Below are positions 33,354 to 45,722 of a DNA stretch of 64,000 nt, one piece after another. Origin of the DNA: Carya illinoinensis. Taxonomy: Eukaryota > Streptophyta > Magnoliopsida > Fagales > Juglandaceae. Numbering within the stretch: the first letter of the stretch is position 1; each line of letters starts with the position of its first letter. The notes beneath the pieces are model-generated. The model made no database searches. It saw only the letters and a program-made list of their open reading frames with translations, and was not told where the DNA came from. Made by a program: the position numbers and the translations under genes. The stretch is from positions 26,883,501 to 26,947,500 of the forward strand of contig NC_056760.1 of the NCBI RefSeq assembly GCF_018687715.1, in the 5' to 3' direction.

Positions 33354-34080
33354 TGTTAGAGTCAGAATTGGGGTCTTTTGCCGCTGTGTCCTGGCAGCGC
33401 TTTAAGAAAGAATTTAATGACTGATTCTTTCCCACTTCTGTGAGACGGCAAAAAGCAAGAGAGTTCACGAGCTTGGTCCAAGGAAGTATGACCGTGGAAC
33501 AGTACGCCTGAAGATTTATAGAGCTTTTCGATTTGCTACCCACTTCATTGCCACGGAGGAGATGTAGGCCGAGCGTTTCCAGGATGGTCTGCGTCCTGAT
33601 ATACGCAGAATGGTAGTCTGCCACCGGATTTCCACTTTTCAGGATTTAGTTGACTTGGCCACTCTTGCAGAGCGGGAGATTAATTTGAGTATGGGCTCCC
33701 TTCCAGGACAAAAGAGGCGAAGTTTTACTGGCGAAGGAAGTAGTTCTGGTTCTCCTTAGAAGTTTGTTCAGTGGATCGGGACTCGACCACAAGCGGCCTC
33801 AAGTGTACGTATGGGAGGACGGGTGCCAGTTTGCGGAAGTTGTAATAGAGCCCATGTGGGTGAGTGCCCTTCGGGTGGGGCTCGATGCTATAATTGTGGC
33901 CAGTAGGGACACTTTGCTCGTGAGTGTCCTGTGTCCTAGGCCAGTTCAAGGAAGCCGTGGAGGTAGACGTGGTGGAAGAACAAATTAGAGGCAAACAGTA
34001 CAAGCTTAGGTTTATGCTGTTACACCCGGAGATGTTGATGATGACACACCAACGACCCATGATGCTGGAGTGATTACAGG
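33354..34080 (+). pseudogene. Gag of the Tekay-like element
   Basis: Shows the Retrotrans_gag core ('AVSWQRFKKEFND', 'SVRRQKAREFTSL', 'GSMTVEQYA'), then 'RFATHFIATEEM', 'AERFQDGLRPDIRRMV' and a Gly-rich linker. A CCHC zinc knuckle follows, CYNCGQ-stop-GHFAREC, preceded by a second half-knuckle CGSCNRAHVGEC. Stops fall at expected Arg or Gln codons and at least three frame changes occur. The knuckle would bind packaged RNA. The product cannot be made from this copy. Confidence 0.8.
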
Positions 34081-34179
34081 TATGGATCTAATTTAATTTT
34101 GGATTTGATTTTTTGTGTGATTTGGTTTCTTCTTTGTATTTGGATTTCATTGGTTTATGTGATTGGTTCAGGGAGAGTC

Positions 34180-37100
34180 CGTTTATATGAATTTTATGCT
34201 TGCACTTTGTTTGATTCGAGTGCATCTCAGTCGTTTGTATCTTCCACTTTCGCTCGGATATGTAATCTGGTTACGGGACCTTTGCCAAAGTCATTAGTAG
34301 TGGCTCTACCAAATGGTGAAGTGGTGTGGTGTTCCAAAGTTGCTTTGGGTTGTCCTTTGAATGTTGGTGGAAGGTTCCTGGATGCAGATTTGGTTGTATT
34401 TAAGCTGCTGAGATTTGACATTATCCTTTGGATGTATTGGCTATATCGATATTCTGCGAGTATTAATTGTAGAAGTCGAGTGATTAGCTTTCAGCTCCCA
34501 GATGGTAATTATTTGGAATTTGCGGGGAGTAAATTAAAAGAAAAGCCGGTAGTTATATCGGCAATTCAAGCTAGAAGAGAGATTGCTTGTGGAGCGGATG
34601 CCTTCTTAGTCCAAATGGTGTCTACGCCGTCTGAGAAGAAGTCATTGGTAGATATCCTAGTTGTAGAAGAATTTCCTGACGTGTTTGTGGATGACTTGCC
34701 TGGGCTACCCCCTGTTCGTGAATTGGAGTTTGTTATTGACTTGGAACCTGGAGCGGCCCCTGTACATAAAGCCCCTTACCGTATGACACCGGCTGAATTA
34801 AAAGAGTTGAAGGTTCAGTTGCAAGAATTGGTAGATAAGAGGTTTATTCAACCAAGTACTTGGCCATAGCGTGCGCCAGTGTTGTTTGTTAAAAAGAAAG
34901 ATGGTACCCTCAGAATGTACATTGATTATTGAGAACTAAATAAGGTGACCATCAAGAATAAATATCCTCTCCCACGGATCGACGATTTGTTTGATCAGCT
35001 TCAAGGAGCTGCTGTGTTCTCGAAGATTGATTTGAGATCAGGATACTACCAGTTGCGGATAAGATATAAGGATATACCCAAAACTGCTTTTAGATCGAGA
35101 TATGGGCATTATGAATTTAAGGTGATGTCTTTTGAGTTAGCCAATGCCCCTGCAGCTTTTATGGATTTAATGAATCGGGTATATCGACCTTATTTGGATT
35201 TTTTTGTGGTAGTTTTCATTGATGATATTTTAATTTATTCCCGAGATTTTGAAGAGCATGTTTATCATCTTCGTCTAGTTCTTGAGAAATTAAGAGAACA
35301 CCAGTTGTATGCAAGTCTCAGCAAATGTGAATTTTGATTGGAGGAAGTAAGATTTCTTAGGCATGTGATTTCCCGAGACTGGGTGGCTGTTGATCCTAGC
35401 AAGGTGGAAGCTATTTTGTCATGGCAGAGTCCGACGACCGTGCGTGAGATTCGGAGTTTCTTGGGACTTGCTGGATATTATCGAAGATTTGTGGAGGGAT
35501 TTTCTCGCTTATCCGGACCTCTCACTGCTTTGACTAGAAAGAATGCAAAATTTATTTGGTCACACAAGTGTGAGAGAAGTTTCCAAGAATTGAAGAACAG
35601 ATTAACAACTGCACCAGTATTGGCACTTCCAGAACCGCACAAGCCATTTGTAGTTTTCAGTGATGCGTCTAAATTTGGATTGGGATGTGTTCTTATGCAA
35701 GAGGGACGGGTTGTTGCTTATGCATCTCGTTAGCTAAAGGATCATGAGAAGAATTATCCGACGCACGATTTAGAATTGGCTGCGATTGTGTTTGCTCTTA
35801 AGATCTGGTGGCACTATTTGTATGGGGAAGTTTGCGAAGTATATCATAAGAGTTTGAAGCACTTGTTTTCTCAAAAGAATCTGAACATGAGGCAGAGGTG
35901 ATGGCTAGAGTTAATCAGTGATTACCAGTGCGAGATCAAGTATCATCCAGGGAAGGCGAATATAGTTGCAGATGCTTTGAGTCGAAAGTCGCACTTGGAA
36001 GATGAAACTGAATCGTCAGGATTGGATTCTTTACTTTACGGGATGAGAAGACTTCTTATTGAAAGTTCACAGCAAGAGGAAGTGTTATATTCAATTCTTG
36101 ATATTCGAGTAGTTGATTTTGAGGAGTTGAAGACTCTTCAAAGGAAGGACCCGAAGCTTTTGGATATCAGAAAAAGAGTCAGAAAATCTAGAGGGCCGTT
36201 GCATTATAGTATGGATAAAGATGGAATTCTTTGGTTCCGAGATCGTAGAGTAGTCCCCAAAGATTCAGAATTCAAGGAGCGAATTATGGCAGAAGCTCAT
36301 ACAGCCCCTTATTCAGTTCATCCTGGCAGTACGAAGATGTATCGAGATTTGAAGAAAAATTATTGGTGGGAAGGAATGAAGAAGGATATTGCCTTGTATA
36401 TCGAAAGATGCCACACATGTTGTCAAGTCAAGGCTGAACATCAAAGACCTGCTAGTATGCTTCAACCCCTCCCTATTCCTGAGTGGAAGTAGGACGACAT
36501 TACGATGGATTTTGTAGTGGGCTTACCGAGGACTCCTAGTGGAAAGAACTCGGTTTGGGTGATTGTTGACCGGTTAACTAAGAGTGCCCATTTCTTGCCT
36601 GTTAATAACACTAATTCCTTAGGTAAGTTGACTCGCTTGTACGTAAAAGAGATAGTACGGTTGCACGGCATACCGAAGAGTATTGTGTCGGATCGGGACC
36701 CAAGGTTCACATCTCAGTTTTGGAAAAGTTTACAGGCAGCATTGAGTACTAAGTTGAAGTTTAGTACTGCATATCACCCTCAGACGGACGGCCAATCAGA
36801 GCGCACTATTTAGACCCTTGAAGATATGTTGCGAGCATGTGTTATGAAATTTCAAGGGAGTTGGAAAAATCACTTGCCGCTCATAGAATTTGCTTATAAT
36901 AATAGTTTCCATGCGTCCATCCAGATGGCTCCTTATGAAGCTCTTTATGGGAGGAAGTGTAGATCACCTTTGTGTTGGGATGGAGTAGGGGAGAATAAAA
37001 TAATTGGGCCTGAATTAATTCAAGAAATGCAAAGTCAAGTTCGGATTATACGGGATAAAATGGCGGCAGCTCAAAGTCGTCAGAAAAGCTACGCAGATAC

Positions 37101-37548
37101 AAGAAGGAGAGATTTATCTTTTGAAGAAGGTGATTGAGTTTATCTCAAAGTCTCTCCCATGAAAAGAGTTAAGTGTTTTGGTAAAAGTAGGAAACTGGAT
37201 CCGAGATATGTTGGCCCTTTTCAGATTTTGGAGAAGGTAGAGTTCGTCACTTATAGAATTGCTTTGCCAGAATATTTTGGAGAAATTCACGATATCTTCC
37301 ATGTATCATCATTGAAGAAGAGTTTTGGACAACAAGAGCCACGCTTTGTCGACCTAGAGCGTATTTAGTTGCAACCGGACTTTACTTATGAGGTTGTTCC
37401 TTCACAGATTATGGATTGGAAAGAGCAATAGTTGAGATCCAAGACGATACCTCTAGTAAAGGTAGCATGTGGAGATCCGTTAGCTCAAGATTTCTCTTAG
37501 GAGAGAGTAGCAGACATGAGAGAGCAGTACCCCTATTTGTTTGAGTAA
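34180..37548 (+). pseudogene. Pol of the Tekay-like element
   Basis: One reading frame from protease to the C-terminus, broken only by stops. The aspartic protease motif reads LFDSSAS (usual DSGAS). RT has 'VLFVKKKDGTLRM', '[13 protein letters not shown]' and the catalytic FIDDILIYS. RNase H begins '[17 protein letters not shown]' and ends 'YHPGKANIVADALSRK'. Integrase has the HHCC zinc region ('HPGSTKMYRDLKKNYWW', 'CHTCCQVK') and the core '[17 protein letters not shown]', '[14 protein letters not shown]', '[11 protein letters not shown]'. The end, 'YEVVPSQIMDWKEQ' and 'IPLVKVACGDPLAQDFS', resembles a group II chromodomain. The eleven stops all sit where a C-to-T or G-to-A change from Trp, Gln or Arg codons would put them. 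Confidence 0.9.
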
Positions 37549-37652
37549 ATGACGGTACGTTTCTTAAACTTGATCTCAGTGGAATCATGTGGCTTGTTTC
37601 AAGTTAGTGTTTGATCTTGCAAATTTTGAGAACGAAATTTGTTTTAAGGGGG

Positions 37653-37964
37653 GATTTTCACTGAAAGAGTATTTTAATTCAATTTATATATTAGTTCTTT
37701 TATTTTAATTTATTGTATTTTAATTGGATTTATTTTAGTTTGATGTGGTGTTTAAATTATTTTAGTCGTTTTATAGTTTTTAAAATATGTTTTCGTCGGA
37801 TCAGTTTTTGCTCCGGAGGTGAGGATTGGACCTTATTTCTTTTCCTCATCTTTTCTTTTTCTTTTCTCTTTTCTCTTTTTCTCTTTTCCTTTTCTTTTTC
37901 TTTTCCTTCTTTTCTTTTTTACTTTTCTTCTTTCTTTCTTCCCCGTTCTTCTCCCGCGCATTGC

Positions 37965-38030
<66 letters not shown>

Positions 38031-39798
38031 GCCGGTTGCTTCTTCAACCTAGAACCGCCGCTCGCAGGCGACGTGGCCGACACTACCCACCAGAAACTTC
38101 CCCCTCCGGCCGGTGAACCACCCCACCAAATCTCATCTCCATTCGAGCCGTTGTTAGCCGCCGAGAGCCCATCTAAGCCGCACGGTTTTTGTGCATTTTC
38201 GCCGCCGTCGTTCCACCTCTGGCCACCATCTCTTCACCACTTCATCACCTAACTCTTGTTGTCCTAACCCACCCATTTATGGCCCCGATCCGTTGCCAGA
38301 GCAACTCCCACGAGCTCAACTCTGATTTTTCATTTTTTCACTTCTACTGCCATTTCCACTGCCACCCACAGCCAAAACTCACTTCCATTAGCTTCATAAA
38401 CATCTCTAGGCCATTCTCCATCAATTTTGAGTCTTGGTTTGTCCCCGTTCGAAAGTGAGTATTTTACAACCCACGGCTACAGTGTATTTTACACTGTTAC
38501 GTTGCTTTTTCTCCGCCATTTGCAACGTCGTGATCCTTCGAAAATTATCTTATAGCGTTGTAAGTATTTTCCAAACTCTATTTTAGATTTAAATATATTA
38601 TTGCTTTTACAATAAATTTATTGAATGGTTGGTTAATTCCGGACTGAGTCTGAGGAGTCAGGGGTCGGATGGATTGAGAATGAAGTTTTCTGATTTTGTT
38701 GATTTTGTGATTGGTTGGATGATTTGTATCTTAAGGTGTGCATTGCATGATGCATTCATGTGCATTTATTAACTTGAGAAAAACTAGCTTTATTTTGTGT
38801 AAATGGATTTTCGGGTGCATGTGTATCACGACCCCAAATCGGGATGGGGTATTATCTCGGTGGAGCTCCTCTGGTCACTCGGGAGTGGATAATACTGAGT
38901 GACATTCCCTAGGTTGTTGTTGGGTGACGACCGGATCGCACGATACGGTAACGTTATCATGTCGACTCCGTGGTTCCTAAGTTGGCGGGGACTAGAGGAT
39001 GGCCTGGTCCAGGTATGCATTGGGCGCGAGATTGGGTATCGCTCATTTAGGTGTCACATGCATAGTCATTACCTGCGGTGTGGCACATGAGCCAAAGTAT
39101 GCGGATGATCCCTAGGGGAGATCATGGTGCATGCAATAAATTGGAACTGGTTTTGGATACTGGATACGGGCCATTTTCTGGAAAAATGGCGAGGTTTTGT
39201 TTGAGGTTATTGTGATCCATTTTCTGGGAAAATGGTGGTTTCCTTGGTTTGGGCTATTAACTGAGATAATGGCAAGGACTGGTTTTAAAGGATATGTTTT
39301 AGGCCAAAATGGGATTTTTGACGTGTGTGGAAAAAATGTGGATTTATAAATTATGTGCATTTGGCATTCTTTCATGCATATTGTTGAGTTTAATATGTTT
39401 TTCTCTTGTGGCGTTTGGATCTTTACTTACTTGCGGCACCATTTTAGTACTGTAGATTTTGATGCAGAGGTCGAGGAGGAGGAGGAGGAGGAGGCTGAGC
39501 CCGAGGAGGCGGCTCCGCTGGAGTATTGATTTGGAGTTTTATGCCTTGTAATTTGGTTTTGAAATGATATTTGAGGCTTGTAATATTTTATTATGTATAT
39601 TTTGAACGGGTTTGTATCAAATAAAGAAAAATTCTGGTACTTAGTTATAAGACTTTTGTTATCCGCTGCATGTTTTTATTTGCACACTTGTTGCATGTAC
39701 ACACACTTGGCACTTGGCGATAGGGTGGTGACTTGTGTTGTCATCATCCCGACGTCTCGATTTCCACGTGTCCGTACGTGGGATTTGAGGGCGTCACA
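37653..39798 (+). repeat. 3' LTR of the Tekay-like element, first ~23 bp missing
   Basis: Collinear with the 5' LTR from 'attttcactga' onward, but the first ~23 bp (TGTGATACCCCC...) are absent. The polypurine tract 'aaggggggatt' joins straight to the interior. The (CT)n run is shorter (about 61 bp, 37968-38028). Near the 3' end the acidic codon repeat has two extra GAG codons and stays in frame. Ends GCGTCACA. Confidence 0.85.
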
Positions 39799-42700
39799 AT
39801 CCCGATCCTCATCTAGTATTTTCTAAAGTTTCCATGATCTTGTTCGATGGTGTCAAATTGGCTTCCAGAAAATGGTTAGATAATATAAAGCGATTCTTCA
39901 AGGTGTGAAACTCTTCATAGTACGACATCCATTGGGGCTTAGGATTCCCTACAAAAATTGCTTCAATACCATTTTCTAGATGTATGATAACATCCATATA
40001 GCAATTAATCAGCTGAAAATGATCATCTATAGTAAACTTGGTGTTAATCAGCTTTGGCCACACCACTCTTTACCTCATCCAGTTAGGTTCCATTGGAACT
40101 CGTCACAGCTTCTACCATTCTGGAAGAATGGTAGTTAGGACTACCATATTAAGATTTATAAATCTCAAGAAATAAAATTTCTAAACTACCAACAGTATAA
40201 ATAAGCATTCATGACAGTAAACATGACATATCATACTTTACTCATAAAAGACTTTCATGAAAAGCTTGTATACTTTATGACTTAGCAATCATGACATGTG
40301 ACAAATATTCATGCTTGATATACATAACAACATGGCATGGCATAATATAATTCAATTTAATAAACTTAAAGGAAACATGAACATAACTTGCATGAGTCTT
40401 ACTACCACACATACATAATCATACTAGAGGTAAGTTAGAAGCTAACTTACAAAATGTTATGTAAACGTAAGCGTAGTGTAAAAGATCTCTCACTTAATCC
40501 TTATAAATACAAAATTATGTATTCTGTAAAGTTACCCGTTAACTTTTGAAAAATTATAAATTTGCCTCTAAATTTTAGGAAATTGCAAATGGATTCCAAA
40601 ACTCATCAAAATTTACACTCATGTAAATTTCATTCTAATTCTAAATATGAACTTATAATTTTTAAAAATCAAACCCAAGTATGAAAAATCATCTTAGCCA
40701 ATTCACTCCAAGGCTAAAATCCATGATTTTGTTGTCACTTGGCCAATTAACATAATAACATGCTTAAACTGAATATAACAACTCTCAAAACTCACATCTT
40801 TAGTTCTAAAATCATGCAAAGACACTAAATCATGAATTAAACAAAAACTTAAACTCAATACTTCAAGGAAACTTCAAGGAAATGCCCAAAAAATCAAGAC
40901 TAGGTCAAATACAGCCAAATTTTGATATTCTTGATCTAACACTTTCATATAAACTCCAAGGAGTCTAAAAGTCCATAAATGACACTTAATTCATTAATAA
41001 AACCTAGGTGATAATATGCTTGACTAAATTCAAAAATCACAAAACATAACAAGAATCAGTTTGCATTGATTTATTTAAACTGAATCATGTATGCTCTTGA
41101 CTTGAATCACAGTGACTAGATTCTTGCTTTTCATGCAATAAATATTTAAATAATTCAACCATATAACTCACATTCAAATTTTAAATAGATCTAAGAATCA
41201 AATCTAGCATACCATAGCAAATAATCCATCAAAACAAACATAAAACCCGAGAGCCTCTAAATCATGCTTAAAAACATACTCTTGCGTGTTCATCAACAAT
41301 TTAACAAAGAACTAAGTTATAGATCTCCAAAAATCCATAGATCAAAGCTTTAAAAACAAGATTTACAAAAGTCATAGCCATTGAATCAAGATCCTAAAGC
41401 TAAAATCACAAACTAAACCGAACAAAAAAACTTTTTTAGATCAATCAGTTTCTTTCACTCATAGATCATGCAAAACCATTTTATAAAAGATCTAACATGC
41501 TTCAAATCAAAACATAAATTGCATAAAAATCATTTTAAAATATCATAAAACCGAGATCTACACAAATTCTCATAAAAAGTTCACAAACTTCAAAAGTTCA
41601 TCATCAATCATCATAACCGAACTATTCCACCACAACACAAACTTTTATTCAACAAATCTCCAAGAAAAATTAACCATAACACTCCCAAGTAAACTAGACT
41701 CACTGCCTAAAAAGGTACACAAGATTTTAGCTAGGGAAAATAACTTAAAAAATCAAGAACACAAGGCTACCGAAAACTCTCCTCTAACTCTCTCTTGGTT
41801 TGCTCTTAGAAATGGATGAAGAAAATACACAAGTCTGAGAGGAAAGTGAGGGTGGCGTGGGGTGTATAGGAGGGGCTGACTTGGTGGTTGAGTTATGAAA
41901 CAATGAGGTGAAGTTAACTTGTGAAAAGAAGAAGGAAAAGTTTATGGAAGTTAGGGCTTGATGGGCTGGCCGAATGGTGACTTTGAGGGACTTGACTCTT
42001 GCTTGTATAAATGGCACTATTTTGGGCTAATCATGAGGTGGCGTGGCAGCCAAGGCATGGCCTTGTAAGAGGGTAGAAGCTTGTGGAAAAAGCTTGGTGC
42101 AACTAGGTAGTTTTGGTGGGACTAAGGGAGGCTAACCGAATGGCAGTCCATTTGGGGTTTTATTGGGGTTCCGGTTAGGGTTTAGTCCAATCATAATTTT
42201 TCTTGGTTAAGTGACATTACCAAGGTGTAAGAGAGTGGATGAGGTGTAAGAGTATGTACTTGAGTAGTTGATTACTTGTGAAAGTGAGTTAACCAAGTGG
42301 GAAAACACTTAGTCAAAACAGAGTGCAAGCACTTAGGGTTTGGTTACCCTAACTATTTTAATTTGTATCACTAGGTTTAGGATTTCATTGGGGTTGAAAC
42401 CCTCTTTTGGTTGGTCAAAAAGTGCTTGGTTGGATGGAATAGAGAATGGTGTAAGAGACATGATGACAAGGCTTCATTTACACTCCATCACTTATACACT
42501 TGTACTCCTCTTGGCAAGTGTCCAATGGCTTTCCAAGTGGATGGCTAGAGTTGAACCATGTGTTCAAGAATTGTATCCTAAGTGGATTTGTGCATCCTAC
42601 ATAGCCATTTTATAATTGTTTGAAATATATGTCACATAATGCTCTTCCAAAAGGTTAATAATCACCCCAAAATCTAGAAATATTTTACTGCACCATAAAA

Positions 42701-42933
42701 TCCTAAATATTCATACGAGTCTAATAGTACAATTTATTTTGTAATATTATACTACTAAGTGCTTCAATTTAAAAAAAGAAGAGGTAATTCTGTCACGATA
42801 TTGGACCGGGATCCGAATACGCTAACTAACTAAAACCTAATTGATCACTTGATTTGTGAAATCCTTTCAGGATTTCATGACGTTTCTAAGGTCTAAAAAA
42901 ATACATCTATTGAATTTATTTTAGAACGTTACA

Positions 42934-44291
42934 CCTTGAGATGGAGATCATTAACAACAGAAAATAAGAGACCCTAGCCAAGAGTAGATTTGAGATATTG
43001 CAATACTCTATGAATGGCATCCAAATGGGGTTGTTGTGGGTGATCCATGAATTGACTAAGAGCATCAATTGAGTAAGCTAAGTTAGGTTTGGTTATGGTC
43101 AAGTAAATAAGGTGACCAATAAGCCTTCGATAGAGAGAGTGATCTTGTAAAGGAGGGCCATCATCTTTAGAGAGTTTGAGATTTTGATGCGACAAAGGTT
43201 TGGAGCCAAGAAAACCAGATTTTTTTTTTTAAATGTCAAGAACATATTTTCTTTTATTCAAAATAATGCCTTTAGAGGATCTAGCCACTTCCAACCCAAG
43301 AAAAAACTTCACATCACCAAGATCCTTAATCTTAAATTTCTGATCAAGAAATGTCTTTAAAACTATGATGGAATCAAGGTCATTGCCAACCACAATTATT
43401 TCATTGACATACCCTAGAAGTACAATGACATGAGTAGAAGAATGCAAGGTAAAGAGAGAGTGATTTGTCTATGACTATAAACAATAGTAAGAAGTTGAGG
43501 CTAATGACAATTTCTTAACTTCTTACGATTTGGAAATCCATTGCCGAGAAGCCTGCTAAAGTCCATACAACAACTTGATTAACTTGCAAACAATATGCTG
43601 CCCCTATTAAACAAGGAGGAATTTCCATATAGACATCCTCATCCACCATGAAGAAAAGCATTATTAAAACCCAATTAGTGTAAAAACCAATTGCCAGATG
43701 CAGCTACTACTAATAAACATCTAGCAGTCACAAGTTTGGCTACAAGTGAGAAAGTCTCTAGAAAATCAAAATCTTCAATTTAAGTGTAACCCTTAACTAC
43801 TAATCTTAGTTTATACCTTTCAATACTACCATCAGACTTTCTTTCCATCAAGTGGTAAGAGTCCAATGCTTTTTAGTTTCTAAAGCATGAATATCAATTA
43901 TCATGGCTTCACGTTAATGGAAATGCAAAACAACTAGTTTAAAACTTTTAGGTTCATAATGGATTGAAGCATAAAGAACTAAAGATCTATATAAAGATGA
44001 CAACTTATAATAGGAAAGGAAATAAGTAATAGAATAAGGAAGTGAAGTAGACTGCACTTGATTTTGAAGAAGTTGGGTAATGTATGAGCAGCACCTAACT
44101 TGCAATGATAAACTTGTAAGTAAGAGGGCTACTTTTGAGCTCTACAAGATTGTCTAATAGCATGAGGATCTGATCTAACATCGAAAGGATTGGGAGATTG
44201 CGATGTAGAATGAGGCATTTTGTGACATGAGAGGTGAAGTGGAAGAAGCAATGGCATGGTTTGACCCACTTCTTCTAACTGAAAAAGAAAA
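42934..44291 (-). pseudogene. Copia pol remnant (RT and start of RNase H)
   Basis: Minus strand, decayed. In order it shows 'RYKLRLVVKGYT', '[13 protein letters not shown]', 'NNAFLHGG', a damaged active-site region ('VNEIIVVGNDLDSI', where YVDD is expected), and 'DQKFKIKDLGDVKFFLGLEV'. 'YRRLIGHLIYLTITKPNLAY' and 'AIHRVLQYLKSTLG' follow. It stops at 'LHLK', where RNase H would begin, next to the PSRP5 fragment. The upstream hinge ('LHYEPKSFKL', 'ALETKKHW') continues beyond the hAT-like MITE to about 51850. Many stops and frameshifts. Confidence 0.8.
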
Positions 44292-45722
44292 GTGGGGCTG
44301 TAAATCGGTCCGGCATGGTCTGGGGGTATGATGGTCCAAAACTCATTTTTCTAGACCAATCACCCTTAGTGGATAGGACTGGACCGTTAGTTATCAATCC
44401 GGTCAATCCATATCAGTCCGGGCCAGTTTCAAAAGGGGGTTCTGATAAAGGGTTAGAATTGTATAATTAAGTTGCTTAAATGAGTGATTTATTTTATCAA
44501 ATGAGAATTGAGCACTTAATTATACATCAAATTCTAGTATTGGATGTCAAATTAATTGATGCCAATATTTTACACACATAAAGTTCTATATTTGCCTTTA
44601 AAAGAAATACACTTTTAATTTACTGCAGAGCATTATGAAAATACTAGAATAAAATAAAACCCGATTGGACGTGGAGGAAGACAACAAAGGAAATCAACAC
44701 AAGATGCAGGGGCAGTTTTGGGTGGCATGAGATTTTATTTTGCATGTTTATTTTGTATTTATCTGGCAGCCGAATGGAGTAGCAGACCAAAAGCACGAGC
44801 TCAATGCAGACACCTTTTTAGCTTTTACGGATTAGGTGCAGACGGCGTGGGAAGGCCTGACTCACGGGATATATTATTCTTACTTGTTTTTAGTTTTGGT
44901 TTGGAGAGGTAGTGAGTTCCCAGGGGCTGCAAGTCGGTGGGCATTCATTTTTTTATTTTATTTTTCTTTCTTGTTTTTAGTTAGAGGACGGCATGGGGTG
45001 TGTTCACGCTGGGGGGCTTTTATTTTTTTCGTTCTTTTTCGTTTTCGTGAGGTGGACGGATCCTGAGCTCTCTCTCGGTCTTTTTGGAGCTTTTTCTTTT
45101 TCATTTCCTAGCTTTACTTCGGATTTCTTAGTGGTTTTGGCGGCTGGTTATCTTCATTTTTGTCTTGTTTACGTTTTTATTACTTTCCAGTTTTCTTTCT
45201 CAGGTTCTTAGCTATTGTCAGCTGGTTTTACTTTATTTTTTTGGAGCTTTACATTTTCCTTTCATCTTAGATATTTGGGATTCGGCATTTTAGTTTAAGT
45301 TTTTGTTTCAGACTTTCGGCCAAGAGCATTTCGACATTCTATCTTTATTATTATAATTTTTTTTATGGCCGTTTAGCTTGTTTTTTTTATTCTTCTGCAT
45401 TTATTTTTATACAGCAACTTGAAATGTTAGGGTTCATCATTTTTGGACGTTTTGCTAATTTAGAAATGATAGGCTAAATTTTTAGCTTGGGATTCAATGA
45501 GTAACCCATGACTGTTTTGGGTTGGATTTTTTTCAAGGTTATGAAATTTTATTAACTTGATAGATTGTATTTCATTTTGCCTATGGAAATGATTAAAGTT
45601 CTATGTTCTTAAGCTTGATCAGTCGTAGACATAAAGGCACGATTGATGCTTGATTAAAGATGATTTTTATAACAAGTGTAAAAGTGAGAGAAAGTCATCA
45701 AAATGAGAATTATGATAGGGAA

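Larger units (their letters stand above)
31098..39798 (+). mobile_element. Tekay-like Ty3/gypsy chromovirus, nearly full length
   Basis: 8.7-kb element with LTRs 31098-33263 and 37653-39798, a tRNA-Met primer site, gag, and pol in the order protease, RT, RNase H, integrase, chromodomain-like end. Target duplication ATCCT (31093-31097)/ATCCC (39799-39803). Long LTRs (about 2.2 kb), the Met primer and the C-terminal 'YEVVPSQIMDWKEQ' region suit the Tekay/Del clade. All coding parts carry stops, so it is not autonomous. Confidence 0.85.
30748..42933. mobile_element. Solo LTR (~3.5 kb) split by the Tekay-like element
   Basis: The ends TGTGACGCTCTTAAA (30748) and TTTTAGAACGTTACA (42933) are inverted matches, flanked by CCTTT (30743-30747) and CCTTG (42934-42938). 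Removing the Tekay-like element leaves 30748-31097 plus 39804-42933. Read on the minus strand, a TATA-like site near 42005 ('gtataaatggc' on the plus strand) suggests minus-strand transcription. The minus frame at 39809-40066 and other short frames lie in this LTR and have no known motif. No internal retroelement genes are present. Confidence 0.6.

Noticed and set aside
39809..40066. 86-codon minus-strand frame resembling a gag-like protein
   Set aside because: No recognisable motif, and it lies in the interior of the 30748-42933 solo LTR. Kept only as a note.
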